Below are positions 1 to 8,711 of a stretch of 64,000 nucleotides of DNA, piece by piece. This stretch comes from Methanospirillum lacunae (GTDB lineage Archaea > Halobacteriota > Methanomicrobia > Methanomicrobiales > Methanospirillaceae). Where the stretch lies: NCBI RefSeq assembly GCF_003173355.1, contig NZ_QGMY01000002.1, positions 248,001 through 312,000 of the forward strand, written 5' to 3'. Position 1 is the stretch's first letter. Each line of letters opens with the position of its first letter. Made by a program: the position numbers and the translations under genes. The notes beneath the pieces were generated by a model, which did no database searches, was not told the DNA's origin, and saw nothing but the letters and a program-made list of their open reading frames with translations.

Positions 1-1
1 G

Positions 2-205
2 ATCGATGTTGGCGCAAATAATGCATTGGGATATCCTGCTCAAAAGACATTAGAAAACCTGAAAGATGCGGGAGCCGAGGTTTACCGGACTGATCGGAAT
101 GGAACTATTGTGGTTACCTCTACTGGATCATCATATTCCGCAACATCAGATAAGGGAACCAATTCATCAACATCTTCGGTTAAAACCGAAGCTGCCGTTT
201 CGTAA
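2..205 (+). CDS. C-terminal end of ComEC/Rec2-like MBL-fold hydrolase (partial)
   Basis: Frame 2 is open from the left edge to a TAA at 203-205 and encodes 67 residues. The segment VGANNALGYP followed by TLENLKDAGAEVYRTD and GTIVVTS matches the conserved C-terminal end of the stand-alone ComEC/Rec2-type metallo-beta-lactamase hydrolases, which are often secreted lipoproteins in methanogens. In that family this end lies after the metal-binding core, so the active-site histidines would be upstream of the window. After the family motif a Ser/Thr-rich tail of about 20 residues (SSYSATSDKGTNSSTSS) is present, probably a disordered extension. Family assignment rests on this one block; substrate cannot be inferred. 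Confidence 0.75.
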   Translation: MDVGANNALGYPAQKTLENLKDAGAEVYRTDRNGTIVVTSTGSSYSATSDKGTNSSTSSVKTEAAVS

Positions 206-501
206 TCCGGGCTGCTGTAGATACAATTGAAAGTGACTGGGTAATCCAAGCCCTAGTCTCACTTTTTCCTGGGTTGAAGAAGATGGGCGCCGGGAAATAT
301 CGATCACCTTGTATGTGAAAGACATGATTGGACTAGAGTACACTTCCCAACTCATGTATATATCGTTAGATAGATAACAAAGAAGGGCGAAGTTCAAAGA
401 TCTTTTTTTAAGACATCATGTCTTGTAACTTCTATAGTGGAATATCTCAACATCAGAAAACAGATACATAAAAAAAGATGAAACTTTGGAAAAACTGACT
501 A

Positions 502-573
502 CGCCCCGGCTGGGACTTGAACCCAGGTCAAAAGCTCCGGAGGCTTCTAGGATATCCTCTACCCTACCGGGGC
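502..573 (-). tRNA. tRNA-Arg (anticodon CCG)
   Basis: On the minus strand the acceptor stem GCCCCGG pairs with CCGGGGC, the T arm is CTGGG-TTCAAGT-CCCAG, and the anticodon stem GAAGC/GCTTT closes the seven-base loop CTCCGGA, giving anticodon CCG (reads CGG, Arg). The discriminator base is G and no CCA is encoded, as usual in archaea. The gene is short, with a small D loop and a four-base variable loop. It lies downstream of hypD on the same strand, 49 bases from its stop codon. Confidence 0.93.
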
Positions 574-598
574 AGCCTTACTTTATTAGATCTTCGAG

Positions 599-606
599 CA
601 AATAAA
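599..606 (-). promoter_or_regulatory. Possible TATA-like box A for tRNA-Arg
   Basis: On the minus strand TTTATTTG lies about 26-33 bases before the first base of the tRNA. Because the mature tRNA start is usually close to the transcript start, this spacing fits an archaeal box A. It sits in the 49-base gap after hypD, so the tRNA may be transcribed independently. No BRE was clearly recognised. Confidence 0.35.
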
Positions 607-622
607 GGGATTGGGTACCCCT

Positions 623-1648
623 TTACTTATGGGTCGGATACGAATGCCAGATCTTGCATGCTCCTTCGTGAGAAACCATGCATGGTCCAACCGGTGTCCG
701 TGGAGTACACACTTTCCCAAATAATTTACAGTCAGATGGATCTGCGATTCCTCTGAGCACCTTATCACAGATACATGCTGAATTTTTGCTGACCTTTTTA
801 TATACAATATTGAACTTCTTTTGTGCATCGTATTGTGAGAATTCATCCCTGAGTTTAAGTCCCGATTTTGGAATAACGGGAAACCCTCTCCATTCCACAT
901 CACAGGGCTCAAATACCTGGTCCATGATGGCTTTTGCTTTCGGGTTTCCTTCTTCTTGTACAGCTCTCGGGTATGCATTCTCTACAAACCCGGTTCCATC
1001 TCTGACCTGCTGGGCAAGCATACAGAGCCCAAGTAATATGTCATCAGCTTCAAACCCGGCAACGACCTGGGGAACCTGAAACTGCCTGTATTCCTCAATT
1101 CCTGCAACCGTCAGAACATGACCCGGAAGCATAAATCCGTCAAGACGTGCTTCACCCTGCGATAAAAGCCATTGCATTGCCGGGGGCACAATCCGGTGAA
1201 AAGAGAGTATGGAAAAGTTGGCAGGAGGATTTGTTAAAAGCATGGCTGCCACTGTGGGTGCAGTCGTCTCAAACCCTACTGAAACAAACACAACCTCTTT
1301 GTCTGTCTTTTGTGCTATCTCAATGGCTTTGTGAACTCCCTGAACAATTCTCACATCTCCGCCACAGCTCTCAAGAGTCCCTTCTGAACCGGGAACCCTG
1401 AGAAGATCACCATATGTTGCGATGATACATCCTTTTGCGGCGAGTTCGAGAGCTGCATCGATCTCACCCTGTGGAGTGATGCAGACCGGACAGCCTGGGC
1501 CCATAACGATCTTCAGATTGCCGGGGAGCATGCTCCGGATCCCGTTTTTTGCAATGGCAGCTTCATGCGTTCCACAGACATGCATGAATGTCATCGGACG
1601 ATCGGTCAGCTCCGCAAGTTTCTTTGCAATCGGGTTATCATGAGCCAT
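623..1648 (-). CDS. hypD: Hydrogenase maturation factor HypD
   Basis: HypD works with HypC as the iron-sulfur scaffold on which the Fe(CN)2CO unit of [NiFe] hydrogenases is assembled in the cytoplasm. The 341-residue product has the family hallmarks: CGTHE at residues 25-29, GPGCPVC at about 50-56, GFETTAP in the middle, and a cysteine-rich C-terminus (CICDKVLRG, DCKLFGKVC, GPCMVSHEG) that binds the 4Fe-4S cluster. The ATG at 1648 is chosen because it starts MAHDNPIAKKL just before the conserved core. Longer in-frame starts would run through the promoter region and into the divergent mscS gene. No other hyp gene is in the window, so hypD is separated from hypC/hypE here. Methanogens need it for their energy-conserving and F420-reducing [NiFe] hydrogenases. 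Confidence 0.95.
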   Translation of the reverse strand: MAHDNPIAKKLAELTDRPMTFMHVCGTHEAAIAKNGIRSMLPGNLKIVMGPGCPVCITPQGEIDAALELAAKGCIIATYGDLLRVPGSEGTLESCGGDVRIVQGVHKAIEIAQKTDKEVVFVSVGFETTAPTVAAMLLTNPPANFSILSFHRIVPPAMQWLLSQGEARLDGFMLPGHVLTVAGIEEYRQFQVPQVVAGFEADDILLGLCMLAQQVRDGTGFVENAYPRAVQEEGNPKAKAIMDQVFEPCDVEWRGFPVIPKSGLKLRDEFSQYDAQKKFNIVYKKVSKNSACICDKVLRGIADPSDCKLFGKVCTPRTPVGPCMVSHEGACKIWHSYPTHK

Positions 1649-1689
1649 AATCCTGTATATATAAGTCCGTTGAGCATAAACCTGATCGT

Positions 1690-2733
1690 ATGCCCTTTGG
1701 AAACATCCCGGCTGCTCTGGTGATTGTAGCAGGTTGTGTTCTCGCTGTGATTCTCTATTTCGCTGGATCGAAAATCCGTACACATCTTGAAGGATCAGAA
1801 AAGGGTATCAGTCGGGTAATCATATCAGCGCTCGGAATTCCCGCTGTAATTGCCATTTTAACAATAACCATCTTTCTGGCTCTCAGGTATATTGCCGACC
1901 TTCCTGAGCTCGCCCATCAGGTTATGGAGAGCACCTATGCACAGGTTTTGTACATCATCCTGGGCAGTTTAATTATTGCATTCTTTGTCAGGAATTTTTT
2001 GGATCTGTACGGGAAGAAAATTGCTAATCTGACAGATTCTGATTTTGACGACAAATTGGTTCATTTTCTTCAGAGTGTGTATGGGTATGTCATCGGAATC
2101 GGGGCTTTTTTTATGATCCTCTCCGTACTCAAGATAGATATCACTCCACTCCTTGCTACCGGAGGTCTCGTGGGTATAGTGGTGGGTCTCGCTGCCCAGG
2201 ATACATTTGGCAACTTCTTTTCCGGAGCCATGATTGCTGCAGATCAGCCTTTCAGGGAAGGAGATCGGATCGAAATACAGGGGGTCATTGGAGATGTTGT
2301 ATCTGTCGGACCACGAAGTACAAGGATTAAAACCCTGGACAGTCAGCTGGTGACTGTTCCAAATAAGATTCTGACTGAGAATATGCTGACAAACTTTGCT
2401 CTTCCTGACATCACTCTGAAAGTCAGAATTTCTGTAGGGACTGGATATGATTCTGACATTAATCTGGTGAAAAACATTTTGAAAACAGTTGCACAAAAGG
2501 GCATTGCATCCGGGTTTGTTCTTTCAACCCCTGCTCCTGAAGTATATTTTCTGGAGTTTGGCGAATCTGCGCTGATGTTTCAACTTCTTATCTGGACCGG
2601 GATGTATGACAAAACGTTTGAGGTCAGGGATTATCTCAACACGGAGATCTACACTGCTTTCAAGGCTGCAGGAATTGAGATCCCATATCCGCAGATGGAC
2701 CTCCATCTCAAATCCTCACCAGTCCATATTTAA
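1690..2733 (+). CDS. MscS-family small-conductance mechanosensitive channel
   Basis: A 347-residue membrane protein that should open under membrane tension to release solutes during hypo-osmotic shock. Hydrophobic segments lie at about residues 7-25, 44-66, 84-102 and 131-149. They are followed by the pore-lining helix and start of the beta domain at about 153-180 (GGLVGIVVGLAAQDTFGNFF), the best conserved part of MscS. Next come DQPFREGDRIE and VTVPN, typical of the beta domain. Five transmembrane helices instead of the three of E. coli MscS fit the archaeal MscMJ-like branch. It is divergent from hypD with a 41-base gap. Channel family is secure; conductance and gating are not inferable. 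Confidence 0.93.
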   Translation: MPFGNIPAALVIVAGCVLAVILYFAGSKIRTHLEGSEKGISRVIISALGIPAVIAILTITIFLALRYIADLPELAHQVMESTYAQVLYIILGSLIIAFFVRNFLDLYGKKIANLTDSDFDDKLVHFLQSVYGYVIGIGAFFMILSVLKIDITPLLATGGLVGIVVGLAAQDTFGNFFSGAMIAADQPFREGDRIEIQGVIGDVVSVGPRSTRIKTLDSQLVTVPNKILTENMLTNFALPDITLKVRISVGTGYDSDINLVKNILKTVAQKGIASGFVLSTPAPEVYFLEFGESALMFQLLIWTGMYDKTFEVRDYLNTEIYTAFKAAGIEIPYPQMDLHLKSSPVHI

Positions 2734-2768
2734 ATGACCATTCAAAGGGCACTATGGGCAGCGTTAAA

Positions 2769-2776
2769 TTTATATG
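2769..2776 (+). promoter_or_regulatory. Box A (TATA-like) of tRNA-Thr
   Basis: TTTATATG is centred about 32 bases before the first base of tRNA-Thr, the expected archaeal box A position for a transcript starting a few bases before the mature tRNA. It follows the end of mscS by about 35 bases. Confidence 0.5.
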
Positions 2777-2804
2777 TGCACCCGGAGTATATGTAAAGGC
2801 ACAA

Positions 2805-2877
<73 letters not shown>

Positions 2878-3508
2878 CTTTTACATTTTTCCAGTTTTTT
2901 TTACTGTTTTAGGGTTATTCAATTTATAAAAACCAAAATAGTAGATCACATAATCTATTTTTCATTGTAATGAAATGGACCAGATTTCAACCAGCATATG
3001 TTATGTCCATCAAATGATTTGATTATTTGATTGGATCCTGACCGTCATTCTAGGATATGTGATACCTGTTGTTCCCATCTCTATTAATCACCCGGGTGGC
3101 TGATGAGGAGCTCGTTTTTTTCTGTCTTCATATGATCCGGCAGTATCTCATCTACCGGTGGTATATGAATTTCCACTCGTGTGATTGGTATCTTCTGGAA
3201 CGAAGGGTTGTTTCCGGAGGGTCTACCTGAGGCTGTCACGAAGACCGACTATTGAATCATGTATTCCGAAGAGATGCTCTCTTCTAATGTTTGTTTAATG
3301 TGCAGTCAGGAGGAACCGGACCTGTGATCTTGTAGGGAAAGGGACTGGTTATTTTGATCGCTGTCCGCTAGAGGAGGATCATAAATCTTGCTGAGTTTCT
3401 CCGGGTGATCGAGAGAGAGAACCAGGTTTCCAGGCACCGGAAAAATTCCCGTGCGTATTATCTTAGAAACCGTACCCGGATCCTGCAGAAGAGGAGAGAG
3501 AAGATGAG
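2878..3508. other. Gene-poor stretch after tRNA-Thr with possible coding remnants
   Basis: No intact gene can be supported. On the plus strand a frame open from about 3374 to 3562, without a convincing start, reads as a basic helical peptide (for example YYLRNRTRILQKRREK). It runs antisense into the end of hicA and may be a fragment of a decayed gene. A shorter fragment around 3110-3230 has scattered aromatic residues but ends in stops. The position just after a tRNA gene would suit insertion and decay of a mobile element, but no att-type direct repeat was found by eye. Confidence 0.3.
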
Positions 3509-3536
3509 TCAACGGTTAAAGAATGCCAGGTATTCT

Positions 3537-3761
3537 TCAGGGGTAATCCTGTTGTCCGGATAACTTGCGAGGTAATCCGGGTCCAAGTTCTTTGCCTGAG
3601 TGAATGGGTATCGAGAGATGAACAGGACTGCCTTCTTTGATCAGGATGTGATGGCTACCGTCGATATGGTTTACCATCCATCCTGCCTGTTTGAAAGCAG
3701 CGACGTGGAGATATCCTGATGCCCGGGGTAATTTAGAACTGAAAAATTTCAGGAATCTCAA
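3537..3761 (-). CDS. hicA: HicA-type mRNA interferase toxin, C-terminus possibly frameshifted
   Basis: HicA toxins cleave mRNA on the ribosome using a conserved histidine in a small dsRBD-like fold. This 74-residue product has KLPRASGYLHVAAFKQAGW and GSHHILIKEG, where the second block carries the catalytic His, followed by LSIPIHSGKELGPGL. The usual last helix (LLRKIIRD..ITxEEFL) is missing in this frame, which ends LSGQQDYP. A one-base shift near 3558 restores a family-like ending, DNRITPEEYLAFF, closing at 3509. So the gene either has a real frameshift that could weaken the toxin, or there is a sequence error. It overlaps the end of hicB by 29 bases, showing translational coupling. Confidence 0.75.
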   Translation of the reverse strand: MRFLKFFSSKLPRASGYLHVAAFKQAGWMVNHIDGSHHILIKEGSPVHLSIPIHSGKELGPGLPRKLSGQQDYP

Positions 3762-3969
3762 GTGAGAAGGAGAATGTATCTGAAGTATTATTCAGGAGGG
3801 TGCATGTGGCGGTCTTTACGTGGCTGGTGATACATCCGGCAATGGCCTCGTTGATTAACTCCAGAGCTTCTTCGAGGGTATCACCTTCAGAAGGGCAGCC
3901 TGGAAGTTCAGGGCATTCCATGACAAAATGCCCTTCTTCATCTTTTTCACAGAGGATTGTTAGTTTCAT
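3733..3969 (-). CDS. hicB: HicB-type antitoxin
   Basis: The partner of HicA, expected to bind and neutralise the toxin and sometimes to autoregulate the operon. The 78-residue product begins MKLTILCEKDEEGHFVMECPELPGC and continues PSEGDTLEEALELINEAI, the partially degraded RNase H-like fold typical of short HicB proteins. The C-terminal part (after residue 50) is variable and no ribbon-helix-helix or HTH domain is obvious, so DNA binding is uncertain. Gene order is antitoxin first, toxin second. The next gene on this strand starts more than 500 bases upstream, so the pair is a separate transcription unit. Confidence 0.85.
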   Translation of the reverse strand: MKLTILCEKDEEGHFVMECPELPGCPSEGDTLEEALELINEAIAGCITSHVKTATCTLLNNTSDTFSFSLEIPEIFQF

Positions 3970-4029
3970 GATAGTCAGGATGATTATGAATTATTTTTTG
4001 GTATCTTACTTGTAAGGCAATAAACATCT

Positions 4030-4428
4030 TTGCCGTTTTATGAAGAGTCTGGTTTCAGTGATGTGGAACCGAAGAGGAGCAGGAGTGATCTGATGCCGGG
4101 ATTTGGTGTGACCAGTGAACGGTCGTCTCATCCACTGGAGAAGGTTGGAAGATTCAGGATTGAGGGTGAGTTGGTTGTGATCTATCTAGAAGGGGTTGGA
4201 TCGTTTCTTGTTAAGAAAGTTCAGGTGGTTTCTGTTGTTCTCGGGCTTTGTGATGAGATCATCCGGGATAGAGTAGAAGGAGAAGTAGGGGTGATGAGTC
4301 TATCTGATAGTGGACGAGGATTGAGAAAGGGGATTCTTGGGGAGCAGTATGTTGGTCTGGTGCAGAGGGTGAAGAGAGTATTGGAGGGAAAAGAAGGGAA
4401 ATGGGCGGTGTTTGGAGTGACAGAGTAA
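4030..4428 (+). CDS. Hypothetical protein, purine-rich ORF
   Basis: A 132-residue frame beginning at TTG; an ATG at 4093 (MPGFGVTSERSS) is an equally good start and would give 111 residues. The product contains a beta-rich stretch RFRIEGELVVIYLEGVGSF, then VGVMSLSDSGRGLR and a basic helix VQRVKRVLEGKEG. The alternating hydrophobic pattern and lack of stops look like a real small soluble protein, but codon use is heavily purine-biased and I do not recognise the family. It sits between the HicBA pair and the large PHP-ATPase gene, convergent with the latter, in the accessory block. Confidence 0.45.
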   Translation: MPFYEESGFSDVEPKRSRSDLMPGFGVTSERSSHPLEKVGRFRIEGELVVIYLEGVGSFLVKKVQVVSVVLGLCDEIIRDRVEGEVGVMSLSDSGRGLRKGILGEQYVGLVQRVKRVLEGKEGKWAVFGVTE

Positions 4429-4516
4429 TACTTCACAAAATGTATAAATTACATATAAATATATGGTTTTCACATTTTATCGATTATATCTAACATATTT
4501 TCGATATTATGATAAT

Positions 4517-7330
4517 TCAATTCATTATTCCAAGATTTCCATATTTATTTTCCCGCAATCTGAATGCTTCCTTTCCACCCTCTAAAACTGGAAGAATTTC
4601 ATTTCGAATATCCATACTTTCAATCGCTCCTGGTTTGTAAGATATTACTCCATCTACATAAGAAGCCGAAATTATTTGTTCAGCATCAGCATTTACTACT
4701 AGATTAGCATTATTAGTAGCGATAATAATCTGTCGTTTCTTTTTTGCTTCTTTAATAGCCTTAACTAACTGCAAAAAAATAAATCGATTGTCTAAATTTT
4801 CTTCAGGCTGGTCTAATAAGAGGGGATAATCTCCTTCGGATAAAAATAATTTTAATAAAACTGTTGCCTTTTGACCCATTGAAAGTTTCTCCAAATGGAT
4901 ATTATTGAAAGAAATTCCGATTTTATCGTCAACATAATTTCCAAATAGCCAATTATAAAATTCATTTACCCCGTTCCCTTTCTTACTATAGGTCTTATTA
5001 TTAATGAATTGAATTATTAATGTTATAATTGAATCTAAATTATCATTATCAGAGAAATATGACATTAATATGGTGTCATAAGTTGTTATGAATGACTCAA
5101 TATCATGTTCTGTTACTTTTCTTAAATTGAATAAATCAAGTGCTTTTTCCCGAATCTTTTCTTTATTAAATATTGAAGAGGAAAAAAACTCGATATCATT
5201 TAGTATATCACTTTTACCTTGTGAAAATGAAGAGGAAATTTGATTGAAAAGATGAGTTTTTTCTTTATGGTATCCTAATATTTTTTTGAATGATAATTCT
5301 CTTTCATCTTCTAATTTTTTCTTAATTTGTTCATAATTATCAATTTTTAGTTTCTCTTGCTTTATTTCATCCAGTTGTTGTTTTAAGGTATGGATAGTCT
5401 CAAGAATTTTTACATGTTCTTCTTGTTCTTTCAACAACGGTTCTAATTTGTTATTAATTTCTTCTAATTTTTGTCCATTAGTAATCAAATCCAATGAGAT
5501 CTTTTCTGATAATTGTGATAAATCTTTAGTTTGCCTTGAGATATCTAATGGAGTTATTGATGTATATCCATCAAATCTTTTGAGAGTATTATTCAATTGT
5601 GAAATTTGTGAGATTATTGGTTCAACTTCATCAATTATTTTTGAATGAATATCATCGACTTGTTTGTTTAACTGAATTATTGAAGCTTTTTGTGTCAGTA
5701 TTTTCTCTTTTTTTGAAGATAACTCTTGAATAGAGATGAGTTTTTTTTCATCTATTTTAGACTCGATTTCTGTTAGAAATAGTTCTTTATCTAATAATTC
5801 AGTTTTTTTTATTGAGAGGCGGGATTCAATATCATTAAGAATGGCTTTTGATGTTTTTTCTTCCTGTTGAACTATATTTCCGTTTATTTGCCTGATACTT
5901 TCAGAGGTCTCAAGAATTTTTTGTTCTATCTCTTTATATTGTAGCAGATAATGGCTCTCACGAATAACCTCACTTTGAAAGATAATTTCCTCAATTTTTC
6001 GATTCAGGGATTCCCAGTCCCCACAATATTGATCGATTTTTCCTTGGGGAAAATATTCTATCCTTGAAAAATCACAAACATTATTATCTTGAATCTTTTT
6101 TGTTATGTGTTGCAATTTCGGATCAAGAAATTCGATATTTATAGTCAATTCAGTTGTTTCAGTTTCAATCCTTTGAACAAATGAGTTCTTATCGTCGTTA
6201 TCCTTTGATTTTCTTCTATTTATAAAGCAATGGGCTATTAAGTCAATTAATGCCGTTTTTCCACTACCCTTCCCGCCGGTAATTGCAATAAAATTTTTAT
6301 TAAGAGGAATTTGATTATTCTCAAGAGAGCATTTAGAATTAATAAACCCTTTTGATATTTTTACTGAAGATAGAGTATAACCTGGCTTTCTAGGATCAGG
6401 ATTTTCTTTTTGAATATTTACTCGTTCCTCTGGTTCATATAGTATTTGTTTTAATCCTTCAAATGTTGGATTTGCCTTAATCCAACAGTTTTTCTCTTCT
6501 GCAGGTTTACATAAAAGGTCATATTTGTGAGCATCTGATCCATGAATACAAGGATAGTATTTTCCAAAAGCTTTTAAAAATGCACCTGGTTCTTCTTTTT
6601 TTCCTAAACAAAAATCGATTGTACTTTTTTGTGAAGAAAAAACTGCATGTGATTGATGTAAATGAAGACTTTTAATTGTATGTCCTTGACTATCCCATCT
6701 AATATTTTCCCAAATACGATCAGGGAGAACAAGTAAATATTTGCCGGAAAATATTGATTTTTTCTCATTTAGTGTGCTTATAATATTATCTAAAGAAACA
6801 TATGCGTTTTTACATCCTGCAATATATTCTGAATCTCCTTTAAACTCTTGGTTTTTTTCTTGAACATATTTACCTAATTCAAGGATTGCTTCATAACTAA
6901 GTGGCCTTGATTCATTATTTGGAAACTTAATTTTTAGATCATTAAGAAAATATCGTTGTATAATATCTGGTGAAAGTTCATCACTAAATATTACATGATA
7001 ATTTAATTTCTGTGTTGATCCATCAATAATTAAGGATTCTAAACGAAATTCAATATTCGGTAAGATTAAATCAAAATTTTTTAACCGATTATCTTTCCGG
7101 TATTTAAGAATTTTTTTATATCCTTCAATAGAGAAATAATCTGTAACACCAAGAACAGAGACATCTAATATTTTTTCTAATTCATCAGCATATTTATCCC
7201 AAATTGCGTTTTCTCCTAAATATACATCCCTTTCACTTTCTAAAATCTTATATTGGTGTTCAAAGGATGCAGGTGTGTGAACGTGAAGATCCCATCTCCT
7301 CCATTGTGATCCTCGTTGAATTTGATACAT
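4517..7330 (-). CDS. TrlF-like protein: PHP domain fused to SMC/ABC-like ATPase
   Basis: A 937-residue two-part protein. Residues 13-22 (WDLHVHTPAS) and HGSDAH at 263-268 are PHP-type metal-binding motifs, predicting a phosphoesterase or nuclease-like hydrolase. Walker A (GGKGSGKT) lies at 352-359, followed by about 400 residues of Glu/Lys-rich coiled coil. It ends with a signature-like LSMGQKA, Walker B at 837-848 (LLLDQPEENLDN) and an ATNNANLVVNADAE block. This is the layout of the TrlF/PHP-ATPase families seen on mobile and defence islands; a defence role here is inference only. The gene is strikingly AT-rich compared with its neighbours, which points to recent transfer. It is monocistronic, with its ATG directly at the PHP domain. 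Confidence 0.88.
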   Translation of the reverse strand: MYQIQRGSQWRRWDLHVHTPASFEHQYKILESERDVYLGENAIWDKYADELEKILDVSVLGVTDYFSIEGYKKILKYRKDNRLKNFDLILPNIEFRLESLIIDGSTQKLNYHVIFSDELSPDIIQRYFLNDLKIKFPNNESRPLSYEAILELGKYVQEKNQEFKGDSEYIAGCKNAYVSLDNIISTLNEKKSIFSGKYLLVLPDRIWENIRWDSQGHTIKSLHLHQSHAVFSSQKSTIDFCLGKKEEPGAFLKAFGKYYPCIHGSDAHKYDLLCKPAEEKNCWIKANPTFEGLKQILYEPEERVNIQKENPDPRKPGYTLSSVKISKGFINSKCSLENNQIPLNKNFIAITGGKGSGKTALIDLIAHCFINRRKSKDNDDKNSFVQRIETETTELTINIEFLDPKLQHITKKIQDNNVCDFSRIEYFPQGKIDQYCGDWESLNRKIEEIIFQSEVIRESHYLLQYKEIEQKILETSESIRQINGNIVQQEEKTSKAILNDIESRLSIKKTELLDKELFLTEIESKIDEKKLISIQELSSKKEKILTQKASIIQLNKQVDDIHSKIIDEVEPIISQISQLNNTLKRFDGYTSITPLDISRQTKDLSQLSEKISLDLITNGQKLEEINNKLEPLLKEQEEHVKILETIHTLKQQLDEIKQEKLKIDNYEQIKKKLEDERELSFKKILGYHKEKTHLFNQISSSFSQGKSDILNDIEFFSSSIFNKEKIREKALDLFNLRKVTEHDIESFITTYDTILMSYFSDNDNLDSIITLIIQFINNKTYSKKGNGVNEFYNWLFGNYVDDKIGISFNNIHLEKLSMGQKATVLLKLFLSEGDYPLLLDQPEENLDNRFIFLQLVKAIKEAKKKRQIIIATNNANLVVNADAEQIISASYVDGVISYKPGAIESMDIRNEILPVLEGGKEAFRLRENKYGNLGIMN

Positions 7331-7687
7331 CAGATCACCGAATAATTAAATATCATCAATAAATGACTTTCTTCATTTGGATGTTTATTTGAATTTTTTT
7401 GATTATTAAAGTTAAACAAATTCTTATTAATCATAATTTTTCCACATTTTAGGTGCAAATTAAGTCTATATGGGTAGATGTTTTTGAATTCTATAAGACT
7501 TTGCAGTCTATGAAAATAATAATTATATCGTATTTTTATATGGATTTCGGTTTTTACCTAATAGTGAATAGGATTAATGGAGTTTAGATTGAAAATCATT
7601 AATTTAAAGTTTTTTTAATTGTTGCCTCTGTCACTCCGTTTCCCCATCCCTCTTTTCTCCTTCCCCCGTTTTAAATCCGCGTTCAAC

Positions 7688-7698
7688 CATATATATAC
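7688..7698 (+). promoter_or_regulatory. Conserved TATA-like box before repeat ORF copy 1
   Basis: CATATATATAC lies about 60 bases before the ATG at 7752. The equivalent box occurs at the same distance in the second copy at 18236-18244, so it is conserved between the two repeats. Confidence 0.45.
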
Positions 7699-7751
7699 CC
7701 CGAATTTATTCTCTAATCAGCCGCATGCAATCGCGACAGGGGTCATCGAAC

Positions 7752-8024
7752 ATGGCAGATTTCACTCAGACTTCAACAGTGAGGATAGCTGTCCGGAACC
7801 TTACAAATCCGATCAATAGTCTGACTTCTTTTACTGCTCTGATCCAGGATATCCTGGATAATTACCCATGGGGCTGCACTACGTATGAGAGATCAGGAGT
7901 AACCCTTCCTGCTGTCTCAAAATCATCAGAGTCCTACTCCGGCCGGGTAATCTACGAAAACGCCGAGGCAAAGACCATCGGGTTTATCAGTGTCAAGGCT
8001 CCAACGTCCTCAGCCTATCACTGA
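7752..8024 (+). CDS. MADF-start small protein of unknown function, copy 1 (probably truncated)
   Basis: A 90-residue product starting MADFTQTSTVRIAVRNL, with INSLTSFTALIQDIL and a PWGCTTYE motif. It is colinear and highly similar to the product of 18299-18571. A purine-rich site (AGGGG) lies about 12 bases before the ATG. The stop codon TGA falls at exactly the same position in both copies, and the following DNA still encodes the rest of the family protein in the +1 frame. The short product may be what is left of a longer protein, or the first part of a +1 frameshift product. I do not recognise the family, and no signal peptide or membrane segment is present. Confidence 0.55.
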   Translation: MADFTQTSTVRIAVRNLTNPINSLTSFTALIQDILDNYPWGCTTYERSGVTLPAVSKSSESYSGRVIYENAEAKTIGFISVKAPTSSAYH

Positions 8025-8254
8025 CATCAGCACGATCATTGCTACCACCACCCTGGACACTACTCATTAGAGGCACTCTGTCTCATGACAGCTCAGAGGA
8101 TGGGTTCAGCTGATCCATCAAGTGTCATCACTTAAATGGTGAATTGTTCACGGTCAAATTTACCCGGGATACGGTAATCATCTCGTCCTATGAGGCAGAT
8201 GTCATTCTCACCGCTATTGAATCCTGGGCTGATATGGTTGAACAACTCGCATAA

Positions 8255-8711
8255 ACATCTCGTAATACTCCCTTTTTTCCTTTCCGAGGTTACGGGAATG
8301 AATTGGTATTACATTGGAACTGGAGCCCTTTTGATCCTCTGTCAGTTCTTCTCGAAAGTCTAACCGGTTTTAGAAACCGGGATATTTGAAACGATAAAAT
8401 ACGTATGTGCCGTGAGACACGGTACGGGGTTCATGGAAGACCGGCCCGATACTGGTTTTCATAGTACTGAAGGAGAGAATTTCGGACACCCCTCAACTCT
8501 TGGATAATTCACCACCACCTGATCGTTTAGATGTTCCAAAACCCAAGGTCCCCCACCTTTACTATAATTGATTCCCCCATATTCTATTATCTTGATGAGG
8601 TTCTCAATTCTACAGTTCTTATGAAACAGCCTTGATATTTATGATGGTTTTATATCTGCCCATCTTCCAAAAAATATCGACGGTATCCTGAATAAAAAAT
8701 ATAAAAAGTAA
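8255..8711. other. No gene recognised between repeat copy 1 and hepT
   Basis: About 460 bases with stops in all frames and no readable protein family. The part nearest 8711 is AT-rich and is the 3' flank of the convergent hepT gene. Confidence 0.4.

Larger units (their letters stand above)
7618..8254 (+). repeat. Dispersed repeat, copy 1 (promoter, small ORF and decayed 3' half)
   Basis: About 640 bases are clearly related to 18164-18800 by eye: the leader (134 versus 135 bases before the ATG), a TATA-like box, the 5' ORF and the 3' half all align. After the 5' ORF stops at 8024, the next frame (PITDISTIIATTTLDTT) continues the family sequence. It is broken by a further one-base indel near 8070 and an in-frame TGA at 8112-8114, and resumes as FTRDTVIISSYEADV to a TAA at 8252. 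The ancestral gene therefore encoded roughly 165 residues. No terminal inverted repeats or transposase were seen, so this is a duplicated gene rather than an insertion sequence. Confidence 0.8.

Noticed and set aside
4221-4436. Minus-strand frame opposite 4030-4428 (Pro/Ser/Thr-rich)
   Set aside because: Composition (many Pro, Ser and Thr) is a shadow of the purine-rich plus-strand ORF; no start signal or family.
5448-5648. Plus-strand 66-codon frame inside the PHP-ATPase gene
   Set aside because: Lies wholly opposite the coiled-coil part of the real gene; no evidence of its own.
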